Of a DNA stretch of 36,830 bases, positions 15,515 to 25,063 are shown piece by piece. Location: NCBI GenBank assembly GCA_020723085.1, contig DYJN01000039.1:1-36830 (forward strand), read 5' to 3'. The stretch is from Arcobacter sp. GTDB lineage: Bacteria; Acidobacteriota; Terriglobia; Bryobacterales; Bryobacteraceae. How positions within the stretch are numbered: position 1 is the first letter of the stretch; each line of letters begins with the position of its first letter. The position numbers were made by a program, and so were the translations under genes. The notes beneath the pieces were generated by a model. It searched no databases. It was not told where the DNA came from and saw only the letters and a program-made list of their open reading frames with translations.

Positions 15515-17671
15515 TTGCATCCGCTGTCCGGCATCCTGAGCGGCGCCGTCCTGACGCTGGCCGCATGCCTCGGCATGGGCCGCGCCGTGTGGCGGCGCGC
15601 GCCGCACTGGACGCTGCAGTTCGCCTCCGGCTCGGCGCTGCTCGGCACGGTTCTTTTCGTTCTGCTGATCCTGCGATGGGCGCATCCGGCGGTGATTGTG
15701 CCGCTCTGCGTGGCTGCCACCGCACCCCTTTGGCGCGCCTGGAAGCCGCCCGCGAAGCCGGAACTGCCGCTGTGGCTGCTGGCGCCGGCGGCGGCTTACG
15801 GGTTTTATTACCTGACCCATGCCCTTGCTCCCGAGATTCAGCCGGATTCCGCCGGCTATCATCTGGGACTGGTGGCGGACTGGGCCCGTCACCACGGAAT
15901 CACGGAGCGCATCGGCTTCTACGAACTCCTGCCGCTTGGGCTGGAGACGCTGTTCTACCCAGCGTTCCTGCTCGGCGGCCACAGCGCCGCAAAGCTGGTC
16001 CATTTCGGATATTTCCTGGCTTCTGTCCCGTTAATCTTGTGGATCGGCCGGGAAATCGGGTTGCATTCCCACGTCTCCTTCAGCGCTGCCGGACTGTATT
16101 TCCTGACGCCGATAGCGGGAATTGCCGGCACCTGCGCGTATACTGACGCCGCGGCGGCCTTCTTTCCGCTGGCGGCATTCGGAGCCATGCTTGGATCCGG
16201 GGAGGCGCGGCCTGCGTACTTTCACGCGGGGCTGGCCGCGGGCTTTGCGTATGCAGTGAAGATGCCCGGCGCGGCAGCGGCGGCTGCGGCGGCCCTATGG
16301 GCTCTGTGGCGAGGAGGAAGGCGCAAGGCGCTGCTGTGCTGCGCGGGCATCCTTCTGTGCGCGGGCCCCTGGCTCGCGCGGAACGCGATTCTCACCGGCA
16401 ACCCGCTGGCGCCGCTGGGCAACGCCATTTTCCCCAACGACGCCTTTCACGCCTACAGCGAGCAGCATCTGAGCCGTCACATGGCGAGTTATGGCATCTC
16501 CGGTCCCGCACGGATCGTGCGCGCGCTGGCGTGGGACGGAACGGAACTGCAGGGGCTGGCCGGTCCGGCGATCCTGCTCCTGCCGCTGAGCCTTCTGGCT
16601 GCGCGCACGCCGCAGGGGCGGCTGTTGCTGGCGGCGGGGCTGGTGCTGCTGCTGCCGTGGACGCGCAACATCGGAGCGCGGTTCCTCCTCCCATCGCTGC
16701 CGTTCCTGTTTCTCGCGCTGGCCTCCGCGGCCGGAGCGCGCGGCGCTGTGATCCTGTTCCTGCTGCAATCCATCGCCGTGTCGCCGTGGCTGGTGGACCG
16801 ATACGCCGGCGAGCATGCCTGGCGCCTGCGCGGCTTTCCCTGGCGCGCCGCACTGCGCCTCGAACCGGAGCAGGACTATCTGCGCGGCCACCTGTACGAG
16901 TATGGCTTTCTGGAAGGCGCCGCCCCGCTGGCAGGCGGGCAAAGATTGCTGGATCTGTACGGGCTGCCTTTCTCCTATCTGCGGGCGGTCCCGCTTGGCC
17001 CGCTCTCGTCAGCCGAATTCGACAACGCCGCCATGACCCTGGCGACCGCTTCGTCTCCGCGTCCCGACTGGATTGCGGTGCTGCGAGCCTCGCTGCGTTC
17101 GCGGTTCTACCGCGCAGTGCGGGTGAAGCTGGAGGCGGATTGGCCCGGCCTGTGGGCGGTTCAGGATGTGGCAATCGAATGGCGCGGCCGGCCCGTGCCG
17201 CCGTCTGCCCGGTGGCGGCTTGATGCCCGCCCGAATCCGGGGGACGCGTTGCTGGCGTGCGACCAGAATCCCGCAACGAGATGGTACGCCTGGGATGATT
17301 CGCGCGCCGGCGCCTGGTGGGAGATGGCATTCGAAAGGCCGCGGCCCGCCGACGCCGTGGTTGTGCGCACTCAGCACGGCGGGCCGCGCGCTCCCGTTTC
17401 GGTGCAGGCGCTCAACTCGGCCGGCAAGTGGGAAGACCTGACCCCGCATCTGCAGTTGACAGCGCTGCAGCAGCGCGTCTGGCGCCGGCATGCTACGGCC
17501 CATCTGTACCGGCTGGGGATCCGCTGGATTGCAGTGCCTCTCGACAGGGGCGGTTATGCCCGGCTCGGGCAGTCGCTCCGCGATCTGCCTCACGCCTGGG
17601 GCGTCGAGCCGGTGCTGATCAGGCAGGGGCTGGGGCTGTTCCGGGTCGAGCCGCCGGGCGGCTCACGCTGA
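15515..17671 (+). CDS. Multi-pass GT-C-type glycosyltransferase with C-terminal soluble domain
   Basis: A 718-aa membrane protein. About ten to twelve hydrophobic segments occupy residues 1-420. The first large loop carries APEIQPDSAGYHLGLVADWARHHGI, where the acidic residues match the catalytic loop of GT-C enzymes (PMT/ArnT/GT39-like) that use polyprenyl-phosphate sugars. The C-terminal ~300 residues are soluble. Within them DALLACDQNPATRWYAWD, followed by WWEMAFERPRPADAVVVRT, resembles a discoidin (F5/8) fold. The start is TTG at 15515, needed to include the first membrane helix. Substrate is unknown; a role in cell-surface polysaccharide or protein glycosylation is inferred. The gene ends overlapping the convergent reductase by 9 bp. 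Confidence 0.8.
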   Translation: MHPLSGILSGAVLTLAACLGMGRAVWRRAPHWTLQFASGSALLGTVLFVLLILRWAHPAVIVPLCVAATAPLWRAWKPPAKPELPLWLLAPAAAYGFYYLTHALAPEIQPDSAGYHLGLVADWARHHGITERIGFYELLPLGLETLFYPAFLLGGHSAAKLVHFGYFLASVPLILWIGREIGLHSHVSFSAAGLYFLTPIAGIAGTCAYTDAAAAFFPLAAFGAMLGSGEARPAYFHAGLAAGFAYAVKMPGAAAAAAAALWALWRGGRRKALLCCAGILLCAGPWLARNAILTGNPLAPLGNAIFPNDAFHAYSEQHLSRHMASYGISGPARIVRALAWDGTELQGLAGPAILLLPLSLLAARTPQGRLLLAAGLVLLLPWTRNIGARFLLPSLPFLFLALASAAGARGAVILFLLQSIAVSPWLVDRYAGEHAWRLRGFPWRAALRLEPEQDYLRGHLYEYGFLEGAAPLAGGQRLLDLYGLPFSYLRAVPLGPLSSAEFDNAAMTLATASSPRPDWIAVLRASLRSRFYRAVRVKLEADWPGLWAVQDVAIEWRGRPVPPSARWRLDARPNPGDALLACDQNPATRWYAWDDSRAGAWWEMAFERPRPADAVVVRTQHGGPRAPVSVQALNSAGKWEDLTPHLQLTALQQRVWRRHATAHLYRLGIRWIAVPLDRGGYARLGQSLRDLPHAWGVEPVLIRQGLGLFRVEPPGGSR

Positions 17672-18661
17672 AAGGCGCCGCGCGATCGCCCGGGCGATCT
17701 GCGCGCCGTGGAAGCGCCCGTTCTCGATGAAGATCTCGTTGGTGTGCATGCCGGCGACGAGCACGCCGGCGAGGTAGACCCCTGGGCGATCGCTTTCGAG
17801 CGTTTCCTGGTTCACCGCCGGCCGCTGCGTCTGCGGATCGAAGACGATGCCATGGCGGGAGAGGAAGTCCGTGTCGGGATGATATCCCGTGAGCGCGAAG
17901 ACAAAATCATTCCGGACCGTGACGGGCCCTTCCGGCGAGCGGAGATCGACGCTGTCAGGGCGAATTCCCGTGACAACCGTCGAGAAAAATGCCGTGATTT
18001 CGCCGCTCCTGATGCGGTTTTCGATATCGGGGCGAATCCAGTATTTGATGCTGTCGGAGAGGCTCTCGCGCCGGTGGACGAGCGTGACGCGCGCGCCGGC
18101 GCGGTAGAGTTCCAGCGCGGCTATGGCCGCGGAATTCTTGCCGCCGACGACCAGGACATCCTGATCAAAATACGGGTGCGGCTCCTTGTAATAATGCGTG
18201 ACTTTGGGGAGGTCTTCGCCGGGAACGCCCAGGAGGTTCGGGCGGTCGTAGTAGCCGGTGGCGAGGATCACGAAGCGGCAGCGGCAGAGGTTTTCCCGCC
18301 CGTAACGGTCGCGGGTTTTCACGGTGAAGTCCCCCGGTCCGCCGTCGAACGAAAGCACCGGCTCATACTGCCGCACGTCGAGCTCGTAGTGCTGGGCGAC
18401 GCGGCGGTAGTACTTGAGCGCCTCCACGCGGACGGGCTTCTCGCCGAGGCTCGTCATGGGGATGCCGCCGATTTCGAGCAGCTCGGGCGTCGTGAAGAAC
18501 GTCATCTGCGTGGGGTAATGGTAGAGCGAGTTGGTCAGGCAGCCTTTGTCGAAGAGGCGGGCGCGCAGTCCGCGCTTCCTGAGTTCGATGCCGCAGGCGA
18601 GCCCCGTCGGTCCAGCGCCGACGACTACGGCGTCCAGCAGATCCGCGCGCGTGTCCGTCAT
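17663..18661 (-). CDS. ypdA: YpdA-family FAD/NAD(P)H disulfide reductase (putative bacillithiol disulfide reductase)
   Basis: A 332-aa two-dinucleotide-binding-domain flavoprotein. The FAD site is VVVGAGPTGLACGIELRKRG at the N-terminus and the NADPH site is VVGGKNSAAIAALELYRAG near residue 170; the C-terminal VYLAGVLVAGMHTNEIFIENGRFHG is typical of the YpdA family. YpdA (Bdr) reduces bacillithiol disulfide in Firmicutes. That this organism makes bacillithiol is inference, since no bsh gene is in the window. The ORF is open upstream to 18901, but the ATG at 18661 overlaps the alaS stop by 4 bp (ATGA) and begins just before the FAD motif. Translation is therefore likely coupled to alaS. Confidence 0.87.
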   Translation of the reverse strand: MTDTRADLLDAVVVGAGPTGLACGIELRKRGLRARLFDKGCLTNSLYHYPTQMTFFTTPELLEIGGIPMTSLGEKPVRVEALKYYRRVAQHYELDVRQYEPVLSFDGGPGDFTVKTRDRYGRENLCRCRFVILATGYYDRPNLLGVPGEDLPKVTHYYKEPHPYFDQDVLVVGGKNSAAIAALELYRAGARVTLVHRRESLSDSIKYWIRPDIENRIRSGEITAFFSTVVTGIRPDSVDLRSPEGPVTVRNDFVFALTGYHPDTDFLSRHGIVFDPQTQRPAVNQETLESDRPGVYLAGVLVAGMHTNEIFIENGRFHGAQIARAIARRLSA

Positions 18662-21303
18662 CCCAGCATCCGCTCGACCGACTGATAGACGGCCGCCAAC
18701 GCGCCGGGCAGCGCCGAGGCGTCCTTGCCGCCCGCCTCGGCGAGATCCGGGCGGCCGCCTCCGCGCCCGCCGAGAGCCTGGGCCACCTGCCCGACGAGCT
18801 TGCCCGCGTGGACCTTCGCCGTCAGGTCTCTGGTGACGGCGCAGACGAGCGCCACCTGCCCGTTGCCGGGAGAGGCCAGCAGAATGACGGCGCTCTTCCA
18901 CTTGTTGCGCAATGCGTCGGCCAAGTTCCGCATCTGCGCCCGGTCGAGCGACTCCACGCGCGCCGAGAGCACTCTCACGCCGTGAATGTCGCGCGCCTCG
19001 GACTCGAGTTCGGCGGCGGCGGCATGCGCCGCTTTCTCCTTGAGCATCTCGACCTGGCGCTCGAGCGCTTTTTGTTGAGCCAGCAGCTTTTCAATCTGCT
19101 CCAGCAGCTCATGCTCGGAGGTGCGCAGGATGGCCGCCGCCTGCTGGACCGCGGCCGCGGTGCGCTGGAACTTCTCGAGCGCCCCGACGCCGGTGAGCGC
19201 CTCCACGCGGCGGACGCCCGAGGCGATGGAGCCTTCCGAGACGACCTTGAGCAGCCCGATCTCGCCCGCATGGCGCACATGGGTGCCGCCGCAGAGCTCG
19301 CGGCTGAAGTCGCCGACGGCGACCACGCGCACGCGGTCGCCGTATTTCTCGCCGAACAGCGCCATGGCGCCCGTTTCCAGCGCCTTGTCGAGCTCCATCT
19401 GCTGGACGCTGACCGGCATGTCGCGGAGGATGGCTTCGTTGGCCAGGCGCTCGATTTCGGCCAACTCTTCCGGCGCCACGGGAGCGTAATGGGTGAAGTC
19501 GAAGCGCAGCCGGGCGGGCTCCACCACGCTGCCTGCCTGCTTGACATGCGAGCCGAGGACGTTGCGCAGCGCGGCGTGGAGCAGGTGCGTGCCCGTGTGG
19601 TTGCGCATGGTGGCGCGGCGCGCGGATTCATTCACCGCAGCCTCCACGATCGCGCCCGTGCAAAGCCGCGCCAATGCCTTCGCCTTGTGCACGTGCAGTC
19701 CCGGCACAGGGCGGTAGCAGGAGGACACTTCGGCGAGCACGGCGCCGGATTCGGCGTCCCGCAGCCAGCCGGCATCGCCCACCTGACCGCCTGACTCGGC
19801 GTAGAAGGGCGTCCGGTCGAGCACGATCTCGCATTCCGCGCCGGCGTCCACCTCCGGAACGGAGTTCTGATCCACGATCAAGGCGAGCACCTCGCAAGGC
19901 TTCACGGCGAGCTGCTCATAACCGAGGAAGAGGGTGGCGCCCGCATCCGCCACCTGCTGATACACGGGCGCGATCTGCGCCTTCTCCGCGCCTTTCCAGC
20001 TGGCGCGGGCGCGCTCGCGCTGGCGATGCATGGCTTCTTCGAAGCCTGCCATGTCGATGGCGAGCCCCAACTCGCGCGCCATGTCGAGCTGCTCGTCCAG
20101 AGCCATGCCGTAGGTGTCGTAGAGTTTGAACGCCGCCGCGCCGGGCAGGACGCCGCCCGCCGCCGCGCGCGCTTCGTCATGGAAGACGCGCTCGGCGATC
20201 TGGAACGTCGAGGCATAGCGCTTTTCTTCGTCGAGGACGATCCGCGCCACGCGCGGCACGCTCTCCATCAGCTCGGGATAGGCGGGCTTCATCCACTCCG
20301 CGACAAAGCCGGTGAGCTGGTACAGGAACGGCTCCGAGGCGCCGAGCCGGCGGGCGTTGCGCATGGCGCGGCGCATGATCTTGCGCAGCACATAGCCGCG
20401 CCCTTCGTTGGAGGGCACGACGCCGTCATGGATCAGGAACGCCGCGGCGCGCGCGTGGTCGGCGCAGATGCGGAGCACGACATCGGCGCGTTCGTCCTCG
20501 CCGCAAGAAATCTTCAGGAGCCGCCCGGCTTCTTCGACGATGGGGAACAGAAGGTCGCACTCGAAGTTGGAGAGCTTGCCCTGGAGGATGGCGGCGACGC
20601 GTTCGAGCCCGAGACCGGTGTCGATGGAAGGCTTGGGGAGAGGAGTCAGCCGCCCTTCGGCATCGCGGTCGAACTGCATGAAGACGAGGTTCCAGATCTC
20701 GACGAAGCGCCCGCCGGCGTCATCGGGGAACTGCTCGTGTTCGCGTCCCGGGGCGGCGGCTTCCGGACCGAGATCGTAGTGAATTTCGGAGCACGGACCG
20801 CACGGTCCGGTCTCGCCCATCTGCCAGAAATTGTCCTTTTCATCCAGGCGGAAAATCCGGTCTTTCGGCACGCCGGCGACCTTCTGCCAGAGCTGCTCGG
20901 CCTCGTCGTCCTCGCGGAAGACGGTGACATAGAGCCGGTCCTTGGGCATTCCGTAACCCTTCGTCACGAGCTCCCACGCGAATCCGATCGCCTCAGCCTT
21001 GAAATAATCGCCGAAGCTGAAGTTGCCCATCATTTCGAAAAACGTGTGGTGGCGCCGCGTAAAGCCGACATTTTCCAGATCGTTGTGCTTGCCGCCCGCG
21101 CGGACGCATTTCTGGGCGGTGGTGGCGCGCGAATAGTCGCGTTTTTCGAGCCCCAGGAAGACGTCCTTGAACTGGTTCATCCCGGCGTTGGTGAACAGCA
21201 GGGTGGGGTCGTTGGCGGGGACGAGGGAAGAGGAGCGGACGACGCGGTGGCCGCGCTCGGCGAAGAAATCGAGGAACTTCCGTCGGATCTCGTGACCGGT
21301 CAC
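18658..21303 (-). CDS. alaS: Alanyl-tRNA synthetase
   Basis: Full-length (881 aa) class II synthetase charging tRNA-Ala. The catalytic N-terminus is intact (PTLLFTNAGMNQFKDVFLG, TTAQKCVRAGGKHNDLENVG, RHHTFFEMMGNFSFGDYFK). The editing domain has its zinc residues in NHTGTHLLHAALR and CGGTHVRHAGEIG. The C-terminal coiled coil and the glycine-rich GGRGGGRPDLAEAGG segment are present. The start is GTG at 21303: the conserved EIRRKFLDFFAERGH begins at residue 5, so no later start fits. No Shine-Dalgarno sequence is seen. An intrinsic terminator separates it from the upstream receptor gene, so it should have its own promoter; ypdA follows with a 4-bp overlap. Confidence 0.98.
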   Translation of the reverse strand: MTGHEIRRKFLDFFAERGHRVVRSSSLVPANDPTLLFTNAGMNQFKDVFLGLEKRDYSRATTAQKCVRAGGKHNDLENVGFTRRHHTFFEMMGNFSFGDYFKAEAIGFAWELVTKGYGMPKDRLYVTVFREDDEAEQLWQKVAGVPKDRIFRLDEKDNFWQMGETGPCGPCSEIHYDLGPEAAAPGREHEQFPDDAGGRFVEIWNLVFMQFDRDAEGRLTPLPKPSIDTGLGLERVAAILQGKLSNFECDLLFPIVEEAGRLLKISCGEDERADVVLRICADHARAAAFLIHDGVVPSNEGRGYVLRKIMRRAMRNARRLGASEPFLYQLTGFVAEWMKPAYPELMESVPRVARIVLDEEKRYASTFQIAERVFHDEARAAAGGVLPGAAAFKLYDTYGMALDEQLDMARELGLAIDMAGFEEAMHRQRERARASWKGAEKAQIAPVYQQVADAGATLFLGYEQLAVKPCEVLALIVDQNSVPEVDAGAECEIVLDRTPFYAESGGQVGDAGWLRDAESGAVLAEVSSCYRPVPGLHVHKAKALARLCTGAIVEAAVNESARRATMRNHTGTHLLHAALRNVLGSHVKQAGSVVEPARLRFDFTHYAPVAPEELAEIERLANEAILRDMPVSVQQMELDKALETGAMALFGEKYGDRVRVVAVGDFSRELCGGTHVRHAGEIGLLKVVSEGSIASGVRRVEALTGVGALEKFQRTAAAVQQAAAILRTSEHELLEQIEKLLAQQKALERQVEMLKEKAAHAAAAELESEARDIHGVRVLSARVESLDRAQMRNLADALRNKWKSAVILLASPGNGQVALVCAVTRDLTAKVHAGKLVGQVAQALGGRGGGRPDLAEAGGKDASALPGALAAVYQSVERMLG

Positions 21304-21309
21304 ATTCTT

Positions 21310-21315
21310 ATTGTG
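21310..21315 (-). promoter_or_regulatory. Weak -10-like CACAAT before alaS
   Basis: On the minus strand CACAAT (4 of 6 matches to the -10 consensus) ends 6 nt before the GTG start at 21303. The position matches the other -10-like boxes in this window, but the sequence lacks the leading T. Confidence 0.25.
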
Positions 21316-21350
21316 GCACAGGGGTTTGGCGGCCCTTTCCGCGGGCGCCG

Positions 21351-21390
21351 AAAAAGGGACGGGCGGAGCCGTCAGGGCTCCGCCCGTCCC
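21351..21390 (-). terminator. Intrinsic terminator of the TonB-dependent receptor gene
   Basis: Positions 21356-21370 and 21376-21390 are perfect 15-bp inverted complements (GC-rich) separated by a 5-nt loop. Read on the minus strand the stem is followed directly by five Ts (21351-21355). This is a textbook rho-independent terminator 25 bp after the receptor stop, insulating alaS. Confidence 0.93.
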
Positions 21391-21415
21391 GCCGTGTCAG
21401 GTTGTGCGCTGCGGC

Positions 21416-24400
21416 CTAAAATTCGTACCGCAGGCCGAACTGCATTACGCGCGGCTGGCTCAACGTGTAGGAGTACTTGCCGAATGTCCCCGCCGCCGAG
21501 ATGTCCAGCGACAGCGAGTCGACGTCGAACCGGGAGGTGTTGGTCAGGTTGAAGGTCTCCCAGCGGAACTGCAGGGAGTGACGCTCGTTGTAGGGCATGT
21601 AGAACCGCTTGGCGACGTTCAGGTCGATGTTGAACACGCCGTCGCCGCGGAGCCCGTTGCGGGTGCCGATGCCGCCCGGCAGCTCATAGTCGAAGGCGTT
21701 GAGCGCGGCTTCCGGATCGGCGAAGAGCCCAGGCCCCACACTGCCGGCGAGATCCTTCATACTCTTGTACCGGCCCGTCTTGACCGGCGTGCCATTCCAC
21801 AGCGCCCAATTGTTGTTGTTCCAGTTGGTGGGCCAGACGCCGGTCTCGAAGACGCTGATCGGGAAGCCCGAGCTCCAGCGCCAGATGCCGGACAGCTGCC
21901 AGCCGCCGAGGATGGCGTCCGCCCAGCCGGGCATGGCGGAGCCGAACCGCTTGCCCTTGCCCACGGGAAGGTTGTACACGCCGAGAGCCGAGAACAGGTG
22001 CGTGGTGTCGTAGTCGGAGACGCCCTTCATCAGCCCGGGCTGCCACGGGTTCCACAGCACGCCCGTGGAGTAACCGACGCGCTCGGTGTTGGAACGCAGG
22101 TCGATCGACTTCGACCACGTGTAGTTCAGGTCGACGACGTCGCCGTTGTTCCAGCGCTTGCGGACGGTCCACTGCATGCCGTGGTAGTTGCCGCCGCCGA
22201 CGCTGCTGAACACCGACAGGTAGCTGTACTGCGAGTTGTAGAAGGCATACGGCCCTAGGCTCGAGCAACGGTTGCGGGCGGCGCAGTTGCCTTGGCCGAC
22301 GCCCGTGTCGAGCTGGTACAGAGCGTAAGTCCAGTCGTACTGGTTGGCGGCGAAGCGGTTGTAGACGGCTTGAGTCGCGGTAAGCGTGGAGGTGGCCATG
22401 TGGGGATAGAAGTTCTCCCAATAGGCGACCTTCTGCACGTTCTCCGTCGGCACGTCGGCATTCACCTGGCGGGCGAGGATCGAAGCCGCTTCGAAATAGG
22501 TCATGCCGGATTTCGGATCCTTGAGGTCGGTCGGCATCGCCGCGTCGCGGCGGATGAGAGACCGGCGCGACAGCCGCCCGACGTAGGAGCCCTGGACGAA
22601 CCAGCCGCCGGAGAACTCGCGGCCGATGCTGAAGTTCAGGTTCATATTGTACGGCGCCTTGAGAGTATCGTCCAGACCGTTGGTAATCGCGAACAGGTCC
22701 GGGTACTCGGCGGGGAATTTGGCCGGCGGGGCGGCGGGCAGCAGTTCCCGCGGCAGCTTGTCGATACCCTGGTAGCGGGGCGCGCTCTGGATGGAGATCA
22801 CCGCCGCGGGGTTGGTCAGAGCGTTGGAGAGGCCGAACGCCGTGGCGTCGAAGGAGCGCATCAGGCCTGAGCCGAACAGGTCGTAGTACATGCCCCATCC
22901 GGCGCGGATCGAGGTCTTGCCGGGTCCGCCGAAGAGGAACTTCGACAGACCGCCATCGCCCTGAGGCGAATAGGCCAGCGAGAGGCGCGGGGCGATGTTG
23001 TCCTTGTGGAACGGGTACAGCGGCCGGCCGCCCTGCTTGCGCGGGACGAAGGAGATCCTGCCGGCGCCGGCCTGGCTGAGGCCCTGCTGCGCCAGCGCGC
23101 CGCGGCGGTCGAACCACTCGCCGATGGGGATGTTGGGCGACACCTGCTGCCCGTCGGCTTCATAGATGGGCGGCATCAGCGACCAGCGGACGCCGGCGGT
23201 GACAGTGAGAGCCCGGTTCACGCGCCAAGTGTCCTGGACGTACAGCTCATATTCTTCACTGCGGAAGTTGCGCTTCACCGGCGCACCTTCCGGCAGCACC
23301 GTGCCGTCCACCAGGTAGTTGTAGCGGGCATTGCCCTGCGTGACCAGCCCCATGACGTCAGCCATGGCCCAACGGAACTGGGTGACGCTGCCGGTCATGT
23401 TGGTGAACGGCGCGCTCAAATCCGCGCCGGAGTTGACGAGCCAGCTGGCATTGGAGGAGGCGCTGGAGAAGGAACTGGCCAGGTTCGACCGGCGGTTCTG
23501 GCTGAAGCGGAAAACGGCGCCGAACTGAATGGTGTGCGCGCCCTTGATGACGTTCATGTCCTCGGCCACCGTGTGCACGGGGATGATGGAGACGAACCCG
23601 CGGCTCAGTCCGACGATCGGGTCCATGCCGCGGAGGGTCACCGCCGAGAAGTTGGCGATGCCAGTGCTTTCATTGCCCTGCCGCGTCAAGCCGTAGCGGA
23701 AGTTGGAGATCCAGGTCGGCGTGATCGTGCTGGTCAATCCGGCGGCAATGCCCTTGTTGTTCACCAGCTGGACCGAGTTCGGCGGCTGGCCGGGGAACTG
23801 GGGCATGCCCTTCTCGTTGTCGTTCTGCAGATTGCCGCGGACGAAGAGCAGGTGGCGGCTTTGCGAGTCGAGCACATAGTCGGCGCGTGCGATGTAGGTG
23901 TTCCAGCGCAGGGGCGTCGGCGCCGTGAAGCGGTAGCCGAGGAAGTTCAAGCCGTCGCCCACACCGAACTCGTTCGGCTCCGGATACTTCTTCATGTCGG
24001 CGAGCGCCGCCTGGCTGACGCCGCGGGGATCGAGCAGGCTCGCGATGTCGGCGGGAGTGACGGCGGCCACCGTGCCAGCCTTCGTACGGTATTTCAGAAT
24101 GCCGTTGCGCATATCCATGGAGGGCACTGTGCGCAGCGCCTGCCCGTCCTTGGCGTCCTTGCGGCCTTCGTAGTTGCCGAAAAGGAAGAACTTGTTCTTG
24201 ATGATCGGGCCGCCGACGGCTGCGCCGTAGATGTTCCGGATCAGCTTCTGGCGGGGAACGCCGGAGGAGTTCAGGAAGAAGTCGTTGGCCGTGGTGACCG
24301 TGTTGCGGTGATACCAATAGGTGGCCCCATGGACCTCGTTGGTGCCGCTCTTGGTGACAAGAGAGACCTGAGCGCCGGAGGTCCGCCCCTGATCGGCGTT

Positions 24401-25063
24401 GGCGTTGAGCGTCACCACGCGGAACTCCTGCACGGAGTCCGGCGTCATGCGCAGCACGCTGGTGAAGGCGTTGCGGTCCATCTGGTCATTGACGTCCACG
24501 CCGTCCAGCGTCACGTTGGCCTGATCGCTCTTGCCGCCATTGACGGCGCCGTTGCGCGAGCTGGTGTCATCGTTGTTGGTGTAAACGACGCCCGGCTGCA
24601 GGGCCAGCAAGCCGACGATGTTGCGCGCATTGAGCGGCATCTCGATGATGGGCTTATTGCCGATCGCGTTGCCGATGGTGGCGTCCACGGTGTTGACCTG
24701 CTCGACCTCGGCTGACACGGAGACCGTCTCGGTCACCTGGCCCACTTCGAGCTTGACGTTCACGGTGGAGGGCGTGTTGACCAGCAACTGGACATCGTTC
24801 ACCGTCGCGGTGCGGAAGCCGCTGGCGCGGACCGAGATCCGGTAAGGGCCGGGCACCACCTGGAGGAACGCGTAGGCGCCGCCCGGATCCGTGTTCATCG
24901 TGCGCTTCACCCCGGTGGCCACGTTCTCCAGTTCCACCGTGGCGTTCGGAATGACCGCGCCTGACGGGTCGGTGACGACGCCGGAAACCTGTGTCGTCGC
25001 CTGGGCCCAGATGCCCATCGCGAACGACACCAGAAGGCATAGTGTGAGGAGAATTCGCTTCAT
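21416..25063 (-). CDS. Oar-like TonB-dependent outer-membrane receptor with carboxypeptidase-regulatory-like domain
   Basis: A 1215-aa outer-membrane protein. Residues 1-21 form a signal peptide (LLTLCLLVSFAMGIWAQ). Residues ~24-105 form a carboxypeptidase-regulatory-like (transthyretin-like) domain (VSGVVTDPSGAVIPNATVEL, GPYRISVRASGFRT). A plug domain follows at ~125-250 (PLNARNIVGLLALQPGVVY, VTLDGVDVNDQMDRNA). The rest is a long beta barrel ending in the usual aromatic terminus, FGLRYEF. These Oar-like receptors are strongly expanded in Acidobacteria; many are thought to import polysaccharide or peptide fragments. The substrate is unknown. GGGAG lies 5 nt before the ATG at 25063. The gene stands alone, with its own promoter and terminator. 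Confidence 0.95.
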   Translation of the reverse strand: MKRILLTLCLLVSFAMGIWAQATTQVSGVVTDPSGAVIPNATVELENVATGVKRTMNTDPGGAYAFLQVVPGPYRISVRASGFRTATVNDVQLLVNTPSTVNVKLEVGQVTETVSVSAEVEQVNTVDATIGNAIGNKPIIEMPLNARNIVGLLALQPGVVYTNNDDTSSRNGAVNGGKSDQANVTLDGVDVNDQMDRNAFTSVLRMTPDSVQEFRVVTLNANADQGRTSGAQVSLVTKSGTNEVHGATYWYHRNTVTTANDFFLNSSGVPRQKLIRNIYGAAVGGPIIKNKFFLFGNYEGRKDAKDGQALRTVPSMDMRNGILKYRTKAGTVAAVTPADIASLLDPRGVSQAALADMKKYPEPNEFGVGDGLNFLGYRFTAPTPLRWNTYIARADYVLDSQSRHLLFVRGNLQNDNEKGMPQFPGQPPNSVQLVNNKGIAAGLTSTITPTWISNFRYGLTRQGNESTGIANFSAVTLRGMDPIVGLSRGFVSIIPVHTVAEDMNVIKGAHTIQFGAVFRFSQNRRSNLASSFSSASSNASWLVNSGADLSAPFTNMTGSVTQFRWAMADVMGLVTQGNARYNYLVDGTVLPEGAPVKRNFRSEEYELYVQDTWRVNRALTVTAGVRWSLMPPIYEADGQQVSPNIPIGEWFDRRGALAQQGLSQAGAGRISFVPRKQGGRPLYPFHKDNIAPRLSLAYSPQGDGGLSKFLFGGPGKTSIRAGWGMYYDLFGSGLMRSFDATAFGLSNALTNPAAVISIQSAPRYQGIDKLPRELLPAAPPAKFPAEYPDLFAITNGLDDTLKAPYNMNLNFSIGREFSGGWFVQGSYVGRLSRRSLIRRDAAMPTDLKDPKSGMTYFEAASILARQVNADVPTENVQKVAYWENFYPHMATSTLTATQAVYNRFAANQYDWTYALYQLDTGVGQGNCAARNRCSSLGPYAFYNSQYSYLSVFSSVGGGNYHGMQWTVRKRWNNGDVVDLNYTWSKSIDLRSNTERVGYSTGVLWNPWQPGLMKGVSDYDTTHLFSALGVYNLPVGKGKRFGSAMPGWADAILGGWQLSGIWRWSSGFPISVFETGVWPTNWNNNNWALWNGTPVKTGRYKSMKDLAGSVGPGLFADPEAALNAFDYELPGGIGTRNGLRGDGVFNIDLNVAKRFYMPYNERHSLQFRWETFNLTNTSRFDVDSLSLDISAAGTFGKYSYTLSQPRVMQFGLRYEF

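Noticed and set aside
20026-24715. Several plus-strand open frames of 300-570 codons opposite alaS and the TonB-dependent receptor
   Set aside because: They mirror the codon pattern of strongly supported genes on the other strand and show no protein-family features.
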